Below are positions 9,566 through 19,402 of a DNA stretch of 64,000 nucleotides, one piece after another. The notes beneath the pieces are model-generated. The model was given only the letters and a program-made list of their open reading frames with translations. It was not told the DNA's origin and ran no database searches. The number at the start of each line of letters is the position of its first letter. Within the stretch, counting starts at the first letter, position 1. Origin of the DNA: Trematomus loennbergii (lineage: Eukaryota > Chordata > Actinopteri > Perciformes > Nototheniidae); assembly GCA_012861695.1 (NCBI GenBank), contig JAAOOA010000170.1, positions 451,001 through 515,000 on the forward strand, read 5' to 3'. Both the position numbers and the translations under genes were made by a program.

Positions 9566-10440
9566 ATCCAGGCTGGGGGGTCTCGTGGCCAAAATTAGGC
9601 CCACTCAGAGTGCTTGGTGAGCGGATACATTCTTCCATGATTTGCAACAGCCGTTTTTTTTCTGAGTGCACCCAAAAACTGGGTTTCCGATTTCGTGTGG
9701 ACGGTAGTCTGAAAAGTATGGATGAATCTTTTTCACAGGGTAGGGGAAATTAAGCCCAAGGACCTTTTCCCTTCTCCGTTGCACCAACCATCGAGAAGGG
9801 GAAAAAACGGCCCGAAGCGCCAACACCTGGCCCCTTCTCCCGTTGGCACTCTGTCATTTTTTTGACAATTTTTCAAAACTTCATTTTTGATTATTTTAAG
9901 ATATAATTAACCGTTTTTCTTCGCTTTTTTTTGCTTTCCACGGGTGGGGGCGCCTAGCAGGCCGCCTATGAGCACCCAAATTTGGCCTGGATCATCCAGG
10001 ATTTGTGGGCTAAGCTCCATAAACTGACTAAATCACCCAGAGAGGTCACCTTTCTAGCCCAAAAAATATAATACAAATATATTTAAATAGTAAAAGATAC
10101 ACTTGTGCTCTGCATTTCCCGGAATTTGATTTTCATAGCCCCATGATAGTGATTAAAAATCATTTTCATGGGAAAAGTGTTAAAACGCCTGATTAAATTA
10201 TATGCAGGACCCCAGTGAGCTCCAGACTATGTGCATTGTGTTGGGAACCATATAAATGATAGAATAAATGCATTTAAATTATGATTTAAAATGATTTTAG
10301 GGGGACAATTGTGGAGAGGAGCCTGAAAATGACTCTGCAGCACCCCGGAAAACAACCAGTTCATCTGGTTTAAATGTGGTGGTGATAGTGGCATTAACTA
10401 GTACCCAGTACTGGGAGAGAACCAGGCTACAGCACATGTA
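9566..10440. other. Intersatellite sequence, no gene recognised
   Basis: This stretch lies between two satellites. It contains a 73-codon minus-strand ORF (9605-9826) without recognisable motifs, AT-rich sequence at 9840-10300 and no long repeats. It may be the unique interior of the composite element. Confidence 0.5.
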
Positions 10441-11632
10441 TTTTCAACCCAGGAAAGAGTGCTCAAAACGTGGGTAAAGGTGTGTTAAACAGTGGGGTAA
10501 CATGTTTCAAATTACAGCAGAATGATGCTTGTTGGCAGGCTGACTCAGTTCACTTGTCTCACACACACCCAGGGGGGGGGCTAAAGAGGACACATTGACC
10601 AGCAGTAAGTGCTCAAAACGTGAGTAAAGGTGTGTTAAACAGTGGGGTAACATGTTTCAAATGACAGCACACTGCTGCTTGTTGGCAGGCTGACTCAGTT
10701 CACTTGTCTCACACACACCCAGGGGGGGGCGAAAGAGGACAAATTGACCCAGCAGTAAGTGCTCAAAACGTGGGTAAAGGTGTGTTAAACAGTGGGGTAA
10801 CATGTTTCAAATTACAGCAGAATGATGCTTGTTGGCAGGCTGACTCACTTAACTTGTCTCACACACCCAGGGGGGGGCGAAAGAGGACACATTGACCCAG
10901 CAGTAAGTGCTCAAAACGTGGGTAAAGGTGTGTCGAACAGTGGGGTAACATGTTTCAAATGACAGCAGAATGATGCTTGTTGGCAGGCTGACTCACTTAA
11001 CTTGTCTCACACACACCCAGGGGGGGCGAAAGAGGACACATTGACCAGCAGTAAGTGCTCAAAACGTGGGTAAAGGTGTGTCGAACAGTGGGGTAACATG
11101 TTTCAAATGACAGCATGGTGCTGCTTGTTGGCAAGCTGACTCACTTAACTTGTCTCACACACACCCAGGGGGGGGCGAAAGAGGACACATTGACCCAGCA
11201 GTAAGTGCTCAAAACGTGGGTAAAGGTGTGTCGAACAGTGGGGTAACATGTTTCAAATGACAGCAGAATGATGCTTGTTGGCAGGCTGACTCAGTTCACT
11301 TGTCTCACACACACCCAGGGGGGGCGAAAGAGGACACATTGACCCAGCAGTAAGTGCTCAAAATGTGGGTAAAGGTGTGTCGAACAGTGGGGTAACATGT
11401 TTCAAATGACAGCAGAATGATGCTTGTTGGCAGGCTGACTCAGTTCACTTGTCTCACACACACCCAGGGGGGGGCGAAAGAGGACACATTGACCAGCAGT
11501 AAGTGCTCAAAATGTGGGTAAAGGTGTGTTAAACAGTGGGGTAACATGTTTCAAATGACAGCATGGTGCTGCTTGTTGGCAGGCTGACTCAGTTCACTTG
11601 TCTCACACACACCCAGGGGGGGAAAGATAACA
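10440..11632 (+). repeat. 150-bp satellite (about 8 units)
   Basis: GTGCTCAAAACGTG recurs at 10459, 10609, 10759, 10907, 11055, 11205, 11354 and 11503 (period 148-150). Units share GTGGGTAAAGGTGTGTTAAA, CAGTGGGGTAACATGTTTCA, TGCTTGTTGGCAGGCTGACT and a G-run of 6-9 within CACACCCAGGGGGGG. Length differences come mostly from the G-run and from CA repeats. Confidence 0.95.
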
Positions 11633-11975
11633 CTTGTACCAAAGAATAAGTGTTTGAAAGGCGGGGAAAAGTTGTTTGAAATAGTATAATACCTCCAGGG
11701 CGCATAACTGCACTTTACAAGCCAGAAATAATGTTTAAATGGTCGGGGAAAGTATTTATAAATGTCTGGAAGAGAGTTTTAGCTAGTCATTTTGCACGAT
11801 ATCGTTTAACATTGACGCTCTCCTGAAAATGCACAGAATATGTGCATTTTCAGGAGAGCCTCAATGTTAAATGATATCGTGCAAAATGACTGACTAAAAC
11901 CCCAGAATAAGTGTTTGAAAGGCGGGGAAAAGTTGTTTAAAATAGTCTGATACCTCCAGGGCGCATAACATGGGT
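11633..11975. repeat. Non-satellite insert copy 1 (79-bp block fragment plus hairpin)
   Basis: Interrupts the 150-bp satellite. It contains AAGTGTTTGAAAGGCGGGGA twice (about 11650 and 11910), an inverted fragment of the 79-bp block (CCTCCAGGGCGCATAACTGC at about 11692) and the hairpin at 11785-11891. A second copy follows at 12245-12500. Confidence 0.75.
11785..11891. repeat. 107-bp near-perfect palindrome, copy 1
   Basis: The left arm runs AGTCATTTTGCACGATATCG, then TTTAACATTGA and CTCTCCTGAAAATGCACA. The right arm is its reverse complement, ending GATATCGTGCAAAATGACT. The two arms of roughly 50 bp are separated by only a few bases. It could extrude a cruciform or fold as an RNA hairpin. 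Confidence 0.9.
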
Positions 11976-12244
11976 AAAAAGTGTGTTGAAAAGTGGGGGA
12001 ACATGTTTCAAATGACAGCAGAGTGCTGCTTGTTGGCAGGCTGACTCAGTTCACTTGTCTCACACACACCCAGGGGGGGTGAAAGAGGACACATTGACCC
12101 AGGAATAGTGCTCAAAACGTGGGTAAAGGTGTGTTGAACAGTGGGGGAACATGTTTCAAATGACAGCACACTGCTGCTTGTTGGCAGGCTGACTCAGTTC
12201 ACTTGTCTCACACACCAGGGGGGTGAAAGAGGACACATTGACCC
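11976..12244 (+). repeat. 150-bp satellite, two further units
   Basis: About 1.8 units resume after the insert (AACATGTTTCAAATGACAGC at about 12000 and 12148) with a variant TGTGTTGAACAGTGGGGGAA. The second unit ends in GACCCAGGAGAAATAATG, where the second insert begins. Confidence 0.9.
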
Positions 12245-12545
12245 AGGAGAAATAATGTTTAAATGATCGGGGAAAGTATTTTTAAATGTATGGAAGAGAG
12301 TTTTAGCCAGTCATTTTGCACGATATCATTTAACATTGACGCTCTCCTGAAAATATACAGAATATGTGCATTTTCAGGAGAGCCTCAATGTTAAATGATA
12401 TCGTGCAAAATGACTGACTAAAACCCCGGAATAAGTGTTTGAAAGGCGGGGAAAAGTTGTTTAAAATAGTCTGATACCTCCAGGGCGCATCACAAAAATG
12501 TACAAGCCAGGGAAGGTGCCTGAATCCCGGATACTTTAGGTCTGT
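12245..12545. repeat. Insert copy 2 with inverted 79-bp block (right border candidate)
   Basis: Repeats the order seen at 11725-11975: AATAATGTTTAAATG, hairpin, AATAAGTGTTTGAAAGGCGG, GATACCTCCAGGGCGCAT. It then runs through ACAAGCCAGGGAAGGTGCCT to about 12535, the reverse complement of the 79-bp block at 3625-3780. Confidence 0.75.
12309..12415. repeat. 107-bp near-perfect palindrome, copy 2
   Basis: Same hairpin as at 11785-11891, with small differences at the loop (AAAATATACAG against AAAATGCACAG) and one arm change (ATATCATTTAAC). Arm pairing is retained for about 45-50 bp. Confidence 0.9.
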
Positions 12546-12611
12546 CACTTAGGGTGACCGCACCACTCCGACGCTCCCGAGAGTGGACGTCCATTATTTG
12601 TAAGGCACCTA

Positions 12612-12732
12612 AGACAGATAAGGAGGAGAAAAGGTTTAAGGAAGTAAGCAAGGAAGACAGAATGTCGAAATCCTCTGTTTCACGCGATGTCGAACATTGA
12701 AGACAGAGGACGGCGGTCCCTCAATCTACACA
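12612..12732 (+). repeat. Dispersed block with helix-turn-helix-like peptide, copy 2
   Basis: Near-identical to 1692-1806 (AGGAGGAGAAAAGGTTTAAG through GGACGGCGGTCCC). Here the peptide frame reads KEVSKEDRMSKSSVSRDVEH, then stop. The following 12733-12840 holds nothing recognised. Confidence 0.45.
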
Positions 12733-12844
12733 GCGGGAGAACGAAGATCATAAAGCAGATCGGAGGAGACATCACGATCTTTCCCACATTAGTGCAATTC
12801 ACCTATACTTAACCCCAAATAAAAGAACCCAATAAAAACAGTTG

Positions 12845-13512
12845 TTAAATAATAGTGAAGTCACGTTGTAATAATAACTCATCTCTCGGTTTGAGTGTTC
12901 TTTTTCTGCTTTTCTGACTATTTCTCATTGTGGGGAAAAATAACACCCAGGGTCCTGATCGTTTTAATGAAGTTGAATACAGAATATTCATATTTGTCAG
13001 TGATTTCATGTCAATTCGGCGAACATAAACATAAATGATCGTGGTGAAGATGATGATTAAATTAGGATTAAAAATCGGGAGAGCCGGCTGCATTTCCTCT
13101 CTCGTTTTTTTCGACTAAACAACATTATTTTGTTAAATAACAACATGGTGATGTTTTGTAAATGATTACATGTCTTATTTAGCACAGACTATGATCCTAT
13201 CCGTGACATATGGATCTTAACAAAGATCCGCTATACATTAGTACCAGACATACTGTACATCCAGCTTACTGTATCGAAGTTGATTTCATATGAGCTCCAG
13301 TGTGGAACCCCACTGCACCCCCTGGTGGATCAATGATCCATTGCAGCTGGCTTCACAATAATTACATTTATTTATCACGGGGGCGGTATCAAGTCAGACT
13401 GGGAGCCGGCTCTTCATCACGAACCGATCACGGGCCGATCACGGACCGTGCACGAGCCAATCACGACCCTCGCGTTTCAAACTGTCTGAAATAAGATGCT
13501 CCATCTGTATAA
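12845..13512 (-). repeat. Repeat R2, copy 1
   Basis: The reverse complement matches 34003-34680. Both contain CACCACGATCATTTATGTTT, GGATCATTGATCCACCAGGG and AGATGGAGCATCTTATTTCA. The copy at 34 kb has an extra stretch of about 80 bp (34545-34630). The segment 13400-13470 has three GATCACGG-type short repeats. Confidence 0.85.
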
Positions 13513-13694
13513 AGGAACTACAGCACGGTCACATGACAGCAGCGACATGTAGTCAGGGGAAGAACAACAAATAAATGTCTCCACTGATCTCTGTTGTAAA
13601 TGTGATTTCTGTATGATTCCAATCGCTTTTCATAGTCAAAATCGGCAAATTCGGAGCGATGAGAAGTGAGGCAGGGACAAGCTCTGCCTCACGT

Positions 13695-13850
13695 AACCCC
13701 ACAGAAACTGGCTGGAGCGCGGGCACTAAATTATCACGGGCACTCATTTTGTGCCCGCGCTCCAGCCAGTTACTGTGGGGTAAGGTCAGACACAGATGAG
13801 ATCTGCCTCACCTCAGATACCCCACAGAAACTGTCTGGAGCGCAGGCACT
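13695..13850. repeat. 88-bp palindrome plus third partial copy
   Basis: AACCCCACAGAAACTGGCTG through GAGCGCGGGCACTAA is mirrored by GTGCCCGCGCTCCAGCCAGT through TACTGTGGGGT (ends about 13782), arms about 38 bp. A further direct copy (TACCCCACAGAAACTGTCTG, GAGCGCAGGCACTAA) follows at 13818-13852. GCAGGG/CTGCCTCAC motifs flank all three. Confidence 0.85.
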
Positions 13851-13852
13851 AA

Positions 13853-14085
13853 GCGCATGCCTGTTAGCATCTCACTGTAAGTCACACATGTAATGTTTGT
13901 AGATCCTTTATTACACGTGTCCTCGCCATCCATAGTCTCTAAATAACTTATTTCACGTATATATGATATGTAGGCTCGCTGGTCTCATCATACAACTGCA
14001 ATGAAAAAGCACCAGGGGAGGCAGCCATAGAGCCAAGAGTCAGTGCCTCACCAGCCATGAACCTAACCGCACGTCACTGCATGAC
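13853..14085. other. No gene or long repeat recognised
   Basis: AT-rich spacer with no ORF of note between the palindrome and the 72-bp tandem repeat. Confidence 0.4.
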
Positions 14086-14086
14086 A

Positions 14087-14290
14087 CGTCACCACCGCTA
14101 AGCTAAAGGCGGCTAATATTGGGCTATAAAGGAACTACAGCACGGTCACATGACTTTACGTCACCACCGCTAAGCTAAAGGCAGCTAATGTTGTGCTATA
14201 AAGGAACTACAGCACGGTCACATGACTTTACGTCACCACCGCTAAGCTAAAGGCGGCTAATGTTGGGCTATAAAGGAACTTCAGCACAGT
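14087..14290 (+). repeat. 72-bp tandem repeat with TATA-like and CRE-like motifs
   Basis: Three units (starts about 14087, 14159, 14231) contain ACGTCACCACCGCTAAGCTA, GGCTAATGTTGGGCTATAAA and GGAACTACAGCACGGTCACA. TATAAA lies at 14125, 14197 and 14269, and TTACGTCA at 14156 and 14228. A partial unit (TATAAAGGAACTACAGCACG) lies at 13508-13540 next to R2. Promoter function is only a hypothesis. Confidence 0.85.
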
Positions 14291-14365
14291 GTGATTCCTC
14301 CATCAACGGTTTATTAATCTCCCGCCAAATGGCCTAAGGAGGAGAAACCACAAGTCATTATCGGG

Positions 14366-14470
14366 CTAACGGTTAGCTACACTGTGTTGAATTTAAACCT
14401 CAGGCTTACGGTTAGCTACACTGTGTTGAATTTAAACCTCAGGCTTACGGTTAGCTACACTGTTTTAAAC
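14366..14470 (+). repeat. About 41-bp tandem repeat, 2.5 units
   Basis: GGTTAGCTACACTGTGTTGA plus ATTTAAACCTCAGGCTTAC occurs twice in tandem. A third partial unit is cut short at GGTTAGCTACACTGTTTTAA. Nothing else is recognised up to 14800. Confidence 0.85.
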
Positions 14471-14804
14471 TCTGACAGCAGCTGAAATTGTTTAAAATGT
14501 ATCACAATCTTCTATTTTCTGTCATGTAAATACTTTATTTCGTATATTTTGTTATCATTACTACTCTTCGACTAGGAGGTGCTAGCAAAGCATTTCACTG
14601 CTCAATGGAAAGATGTGAAGTATATAATCAACTTTGTTTTTCCTGCAGTATGAATGTTCTGTTATTTCTATATGTCTCTCTTTGAATACCCACAAATGTT
14701 CAATAATAAATCAGAGGGAGAACTTCCTGTGACTTTAAGGATAGGGACGTCCTCTGACGTTAAAAGCTTAAAAGACGCAGACGCAGAGTCTCGGCTCAGT
14801 TAGG

Positions 14805-14871
14805 ATGGCCTCTCAGGCTTCAACTGTGTCTGCAGATATATCACGAACCTTTGTGTCTGAACCAGAGACGG
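14805..14871 (+). CDS. Possible orphan first coding exon (unknown gene)
   Basis: An ATG at 14805 opens 22 codons (MASQASTVSADISRTFVSEP, then ETG) that stop at a good splice donor, GACGG|GTAAGC, with GT at 14872. A CRE-like ACGTC and a purine-rich leader precede it. No downstream coding exon could be joined before the OR1 start, and the peptide is not recognised. It could be the first exon of a gene now lost, or chance. The adjoining 14880-15280 shows nothing else except a good splice acceptor (CTGTTGTTCCTGTGCACAG, ends 15280) 22 bp before the OR1 start codon. Confidence 0.2.
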
Positions 14872-15302
14872 GTAAGCTTGAGATGCTTAGCACTAATTAT
14901 GCATTTCTCATGTGTTGACTGCAGAGAGACTGAATGCTGTTTGTGTGATGCTTTTGCTGCGACTCGATTACTTTTATTATCATTGTCAAGCAAGTAACTT
15001 TATTGAATATGGTTTAATCTGCACATTATCTGGTAGAATAATGGTGTTGTGCAAAACATGTGTGAAATATGTCCAAGGTAATGTCCTTAAATGTCCACAG
15101 AACTCTGATATTTAAAGAGAAAGCTGAACATCTGGAGATTTAAAAGGCTGACAAACTAATTTTCTGCATCAAAAATGTATTTATTGTTATTGCAGCTTTA
15201 CTATGTGATGCATGTTAACATTTAAATTGTTTTAACAGAAAATGTGACTTTAGTATTATTCCTGTTGTTCCTGTGCACAGTATTTTGAACCAAAGTGGAA
15301 TC

Positions 15303-16237
15303 ATGGTGAACTCTACTCATATTTCATATTTTATACTTGGGCTTACTTTGAAACAGGGGTTTTTAAATACTTGTTCTTCATGATTGTCATGTGTTTATAT
15401 GTGTGTATTATAGGTGCTAACGTGTTGCTGATTGTGGTTATCTGTGTGAACAGGAGCTTACATGAACCTATGTACCTTTTTCTGTGCAGCCTGTTTGTAA
15501 ATGACAGTATGGTAGTACAGGGTTGTTTCCATTCCTTCTGGTTCAGATCCTCTCTGACATTCACACTGTTTCTGCTCCGCTCTGCTTCCTGCAGATTTAT
15601 TCGTGTATACATACGGCAGTGTGGAATTTACTAATTTAGCCGTCATGTCTTATGACAGATATCTTGCTATCTGTTATCCTCTGCAATATAACTCACGTAT
15701 GACATATAATAAGGTTGTTGTGCTTATTGCCGCCATATGGTTTCCTCCTTTTTTTGCTGTCTTTGTCACGATATCACTGAGTGTGTCTTTACAGCTGTGT
15801 GGGAACATCATTAACAAAGTGTACTGTGATAACTACTCCATTGTTAAGCTGGCCTGCTCTGACACTACGGTCAATAATGTGTATGAACTTATTGCCACTT
15901 TTTTCACTGTCTGTGGTCCGCTATCTGTATTTTTCTTCACGTACATGAGGATCCTCAGAGTGTGTTTCTCTGGTTGTAAGCAGAGCAGACAGAAAGCTGT
16001 CAGCACCTGCACACCTCACCTCACTTCCTCATCAACTTCTCCTTTGGAGTTTTCTTTGAGATATTGCAGAGCAGGTTTAATATGAGCGGTGTACCCAACA
16101 CGTTGAGAATATTTTTATCATTATATTTCCTCACATGCCAGCCTCTCTCAGCCCTGTGATGTACGGCCTCAACATGTCCAAAAATATACATCCTGTGTAA
16201 AAATCTGCTGCTAGCTGGGGTTAGGAATAACCTCTAA
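15303..16237 (+). pseudogene. OR1: olfactory receptor pseudogene (fish type-1 OR)
   Basis: Rhodopsin-like chemosensory receptor related to OR2-OR8. It starts MVNSTHISYF (NST glycosylation site) and keeps LHEPMYLFLCSLFVN (TM2), LAVMSYDRYLAICYPLQY (end of TM3), LQLCGNIINKVYCDNYS (second extracellular loop cysteines), MRILRVCFSGCKQSRQKAVS (before TM6) and a final AGVRNN. Against the family consensus it has 1-nt losses near 15341, 15505, 16027 and 16146, and a 1-nt gain near 16183 (AAAAA). It diverges from OR4-OR8 in TM4-TM5 (VVVLIAAIWFPPFFAVFVTI). It has no upstream 22-bp minisatellite and not the same upstream exon. A splice acceptor ends just before its leader. Probably dead, although several changes are homopolymer indels. 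Confidence 0.85.
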
Positions 16238-16239
16238 CA

Positions 16240-16560
16240 CAGTGGTTCCAACCTTTTTCAGTCAGGCCCCCCTTGTGTAATTGGAAATTTTTCGAGCCTC
16301 CCTAATCTGATTCCCACGAGATTGGTAGAACTAATTGTATATAGTTGTACAAACATTACATTTTCTCTGCTAATAATAACAAGATAAAAAGATCCAACTA
16401 TAATGTTATATTATGGATTGAACATGAACAAACATGCTTGTCATGGTTTTGTATTTTATAGGTTATTTTTTAGGGGAAAAACTAAACAAATTATAAACAG
16501 AATTCACATTGATTCATTTTATGTATAGTGTGGATGATGGGCTGCTAGCACACATAAAAT
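16240..16560 (+). mobile_element. hAT-type MITE remnant
   Basis: Begins immediately after the OR1 stop with CAGTGGTTCCAACCTTTTTC and GGCCCCCCTTGTGT, typical of the 5' end of hAT-derived short elements in vertebrates. No matching right terminus was found, so it is probably truncated. The remainder is AT-rich. Confidence 0.5.
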
Positions 16561-16564
16561 ACCT

Positions 16565-16862
16565 GCAGTGGTTGGTAGTAAGTAGATTTACTCAAGTACT
16601 GTACTTATATTGAGGTACTTAAGTATTAACACTATTGCTTCTTTGTACTTCTACTCCACTACAGTCCAGAGGTAAATGGTGTACTTTTCCTCCACTACAT
16701 GTATGTAATACCTTTAGTTACTTTACAGATCTGGATGAATGATGTGAAATTATAATAACTCTTAAATCAGACTTTAGTTCCACCTGGAGTGTAAATTCAC
16801 AAGCTACCCTGCAGTATACTACTTTTACTTAAGTACTTGATCTGAGTACTTCTCCCACCTTA
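16565..16862 (+). repeat. Dispersed AAGTACTTAAGTAC-type fish repeat, copy 1
   Basis: Contains TTACTCAAGTACTGTACTTA, TACTTCTACTCCACTACA and TACTTTTACTTAAGTACTTG. Two other copies lie on the opposite strand at 38845-39335 and 57538-57690. A common teleost interspersed repeat; its class is not assigned here. Confidence 0.7.
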
Positions 16863-17093
16863 CACGTAATTGGGGCAACAGAACTCAAGAGTTAAGGAAG
16901 TTGAAAACGGTGCATTTCTCCGTATGAATATGAGTGCCTTTTGGCCAGCTGATGGACAGAGCATTGACCACATCGAGCTCTGTAGAGAGTAGAGTAGATG
17001 TAACTTTTGAACGCTCGGTTCTCCACCGGCAGATCTCTGTGTGCACGCACGGTGCTGCAGCAGTGCAGCGAGTCTGTGAGCCCCCCACACAGA

Positions 17094-17130
17094 CAAGAGA
17101 GAGAGAGAGAGAGAGAAAGAGAAAGAGAGA
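17094..17130 (+). repeat. GA microsatellite
   Basis: A (GA)n run with AAA interruptions, in an otherwise featureless 16870-17190 stretch. Overlapping ORFs there are repeat by-products. Confidence 0.85.
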
Positions 17131-17200
17131 TCTCCCCACCGACCACGTTAGATGTCAAGGGAGATGTATGCCTCATCATACTTTGTTGATTTGGGCATTA

Positions 17201-17492
17201 GGACCAGAACCTCTCTCCATCAGGACCAGAACCTCTCTCCATCAGGTCCAGAACCTCTCTCCATTAGGACCTCTCTCCATCAGGACCAGAACCTCTCTCC
17301 ATCAGGACCAGAACCTCTCTCCATCAGGACCAGAACCTCTCTCCATCAGGTCCAGAACCTCTCTCCATTAGGACCTCTCTCCATCAGGACCAGAGCCTCT
17401 CTCCATCAGGACCAGAGCCTCTCTCCATCAGGACCAGAGCCTCTCTCCATCAGGACCAGAACCTCTCTCCATCAGGACCAGAACCTCTCCAT
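17201..17492 (+). repeat. 22-bp minisatellite, family 2 (GGACCAGAACCTCTCTCCAT)
   Basis: About 13 units of 22 bp, with a higher-order pattern: some units carry GGTCCAGAACC and two shortened units read CCATTAGGACCTCTC. Unrelated in sequence to the OR-associated 22-bp repeat despite the equal period. Long open frames across it are periodic artefacts. Confidence 0.9.
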
Positions 17493-17592
17493 CTGAACAG
17501 TTTCTTCCCCTCCGCTACCGGCCTCATCAACAAGGCCCGCCCCCACTGAGACTGACTGTTATCCACCCCACAAACATGATGCATTACACTAA

Positions 17593-18643
17593 CCAGTTAA
17601 GCCCGTTTTGCCCCGTTACGGGGGCAAAACACAACATCTTGCAAGAAAACAGCGTCTGAGGGCTTCTTAACATTAACAAAACTATGAATGTGTCATACCC
17701 ACTTAACGGGAAAGAAAACTCAGCTATAGACAATATTAACAATTGTTAGCTAAACGAAACACAAGGGTAATAACAAGGCTCTGAATTTGCCTGAGTAAAA
17801 GAATGCTAACGCACTTAGCACAGAACTCACGACAGGGAAGCAAACACAGACATCACACCACGTAGCTTTACGGAGCAAACACGGGACATTGTCTTACCTT
17901 TGCTGTTGTTCTGATCAAAAGTTGTGTTCAATGGCATTAAAACGATAAAAACGTGCTGAAGGTTAATCCATAGGTTCATCCAATGTGTCTGAAATGATTA
18001 CTGATAATCCATCTTCATATTTATGTCAATAACAGAGTTTCATATTAGCTGCTACGATAGCTATCAGAGTGTATGACAGCTTCCGGTTTTGGGCATTCTG
18101 GCTACGCATCACTCATTCGCCAATGGGTAATGTTTAGATGGATTTAGGAACTTCGCCCCGATTCTATTGGCTCTAACGATTAAAAAGAGGTGTCAATAAT
18201 CAAAATCGACCGAGGGGGGCCAGAGATAGGTCAAATCCACCCAAATGAACCCAGAAGGTTTTGTTTTTTCTAAACCTCTCTAAAAAGGTCAAATGTCACT
18301 TGTTTTGCATCAATCTTGATACAGGGTACTTATTATGTTATAGTTTGGATTCCTAAAGCTTAGTCTTAGTCTACCTTACCATCATTCAAGGGTGATTTTC
18401 ACTATAAGTAAGTAATGTATTTTTTTTGATTGACACTATAATTTAAAATGGTTTACTATGTTCAATCTGAATTTACTTTAAAATAAAAAAATTCTATATT
18501 GATTCTGAGTTTTCTACATCCAACTCACAGGTTTATCATTGCTTTGAGAAAAAAGATTATTAATTTACCCTTTTTAGAAGGGAAGATATAGTCATTTGTT
18601 CTGGGAATGTCATTTTGAAAAAACAGGCTCGGGGCTTAACAGG
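17593..18643 (+). mobile_element. piggyBac-type nonautonomous element, 1.05 kb
   Basis: Left end CCAGTTAAGCCCG after CTAA (decayed TTAA). Right end CTCGGGGCTTAACAGG followed by TTAA at 18644. CCN...NGG termini and TTAA duplications are the piggyBac hallmark. The interior shares CTAAACCTCTCTAAAAAGGT and CATCAATCTTGATACAGGGT with the elements at 22615 and 44419 (the latter in opposite orientation). No transposase ORF. Confidence 0.7.
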
Positions 18644-18647
18644 TTAA

Positions 18648-19300
18648 TGCACATCATGTGAAACAACATCATGTTATGTTTTCCTTCTTAATACTGTGAG
18701 CCATGTTCATGCTTAACTCTCTGACTGCATTTTGCATTTTTTGCACACGTCTGCACAGCCCTCCACTTTAAATATAATTGACTGTAGTTTGCACAAAGTG
18801 TGCACACAGAATAAAATAAAACAGAATATATAATACTTTACAGTGGAAAAAATACTATGTAGTGTATTAATGTAAAAATATATGTGGCATAAATATATCA
18901 GTTTTAAACCGAGATGCAAGATAGCTTCTTAAAGTTGACTTTGAAAGATAGTACGTTTCCCACAGTCCCTTTCACCTGGTATAATCATTACACTTCAATC
19001 ATGGAAAAGGACACAATTTAATGATAATAAAACACTTAAAAATGTCACAAAATAATAATCTGCAGTTTGATGGTTGCTACTTGTGGAGAGAAATCCCAAA
19101 CTGCATTTACAGTCCGGCAGTTTCTGTCATGACAAAATGTGAGGTGCATTTAATAGGGATTTTGTATTCATAGGATATTGTTGGATATTTATTTTTAAAG
19201 CAGAATTTAAGAGTTGTAAATTAGCTGGAAACTCCCGGTACATCAGTTGCATGATCCCCAATGAATAAAGAAGGGTGTGGGTTCAATATGTTGAAGCATT
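18648..19300. other. AT-rich spacer, no gene recognised
   Basis: Contains only a 68-codon minus-strand ORF (18713-18919) with no motif. It could be old 3' flank of the OR remnant that follows. Confidence 0.4.
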
Positions 19301-19304
19301 TTTT

Positions 19305-19402
19305 ATTCCTCTTCTGACTCAACTGAACCAATCTGTTACATGTTATTCCCAACACAGGCTAACAGCAGATTTGTACACAGGATGTATATTTGGGACACAT
19401 TA
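19305..19402 (-). pseudogene. OR 3'-end remnant
   Basis: The reverse complement of CTCTTCTGACTCAACTGAAC and CAGCAGATTTGTACACAGGA to GATGTATATTTGGGAC aligns with the last 20 or so codons and early 3' flank of OR3-OR8 (the region encoding SKIYILCKNLLLAGVRNN). Upstream receptor sequence is missing: after about 19402 the homology stops and different sequence runs to the OR2 stop. This is a second, severely truncated OR copy on the minus strand. Confidence 0.65.
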
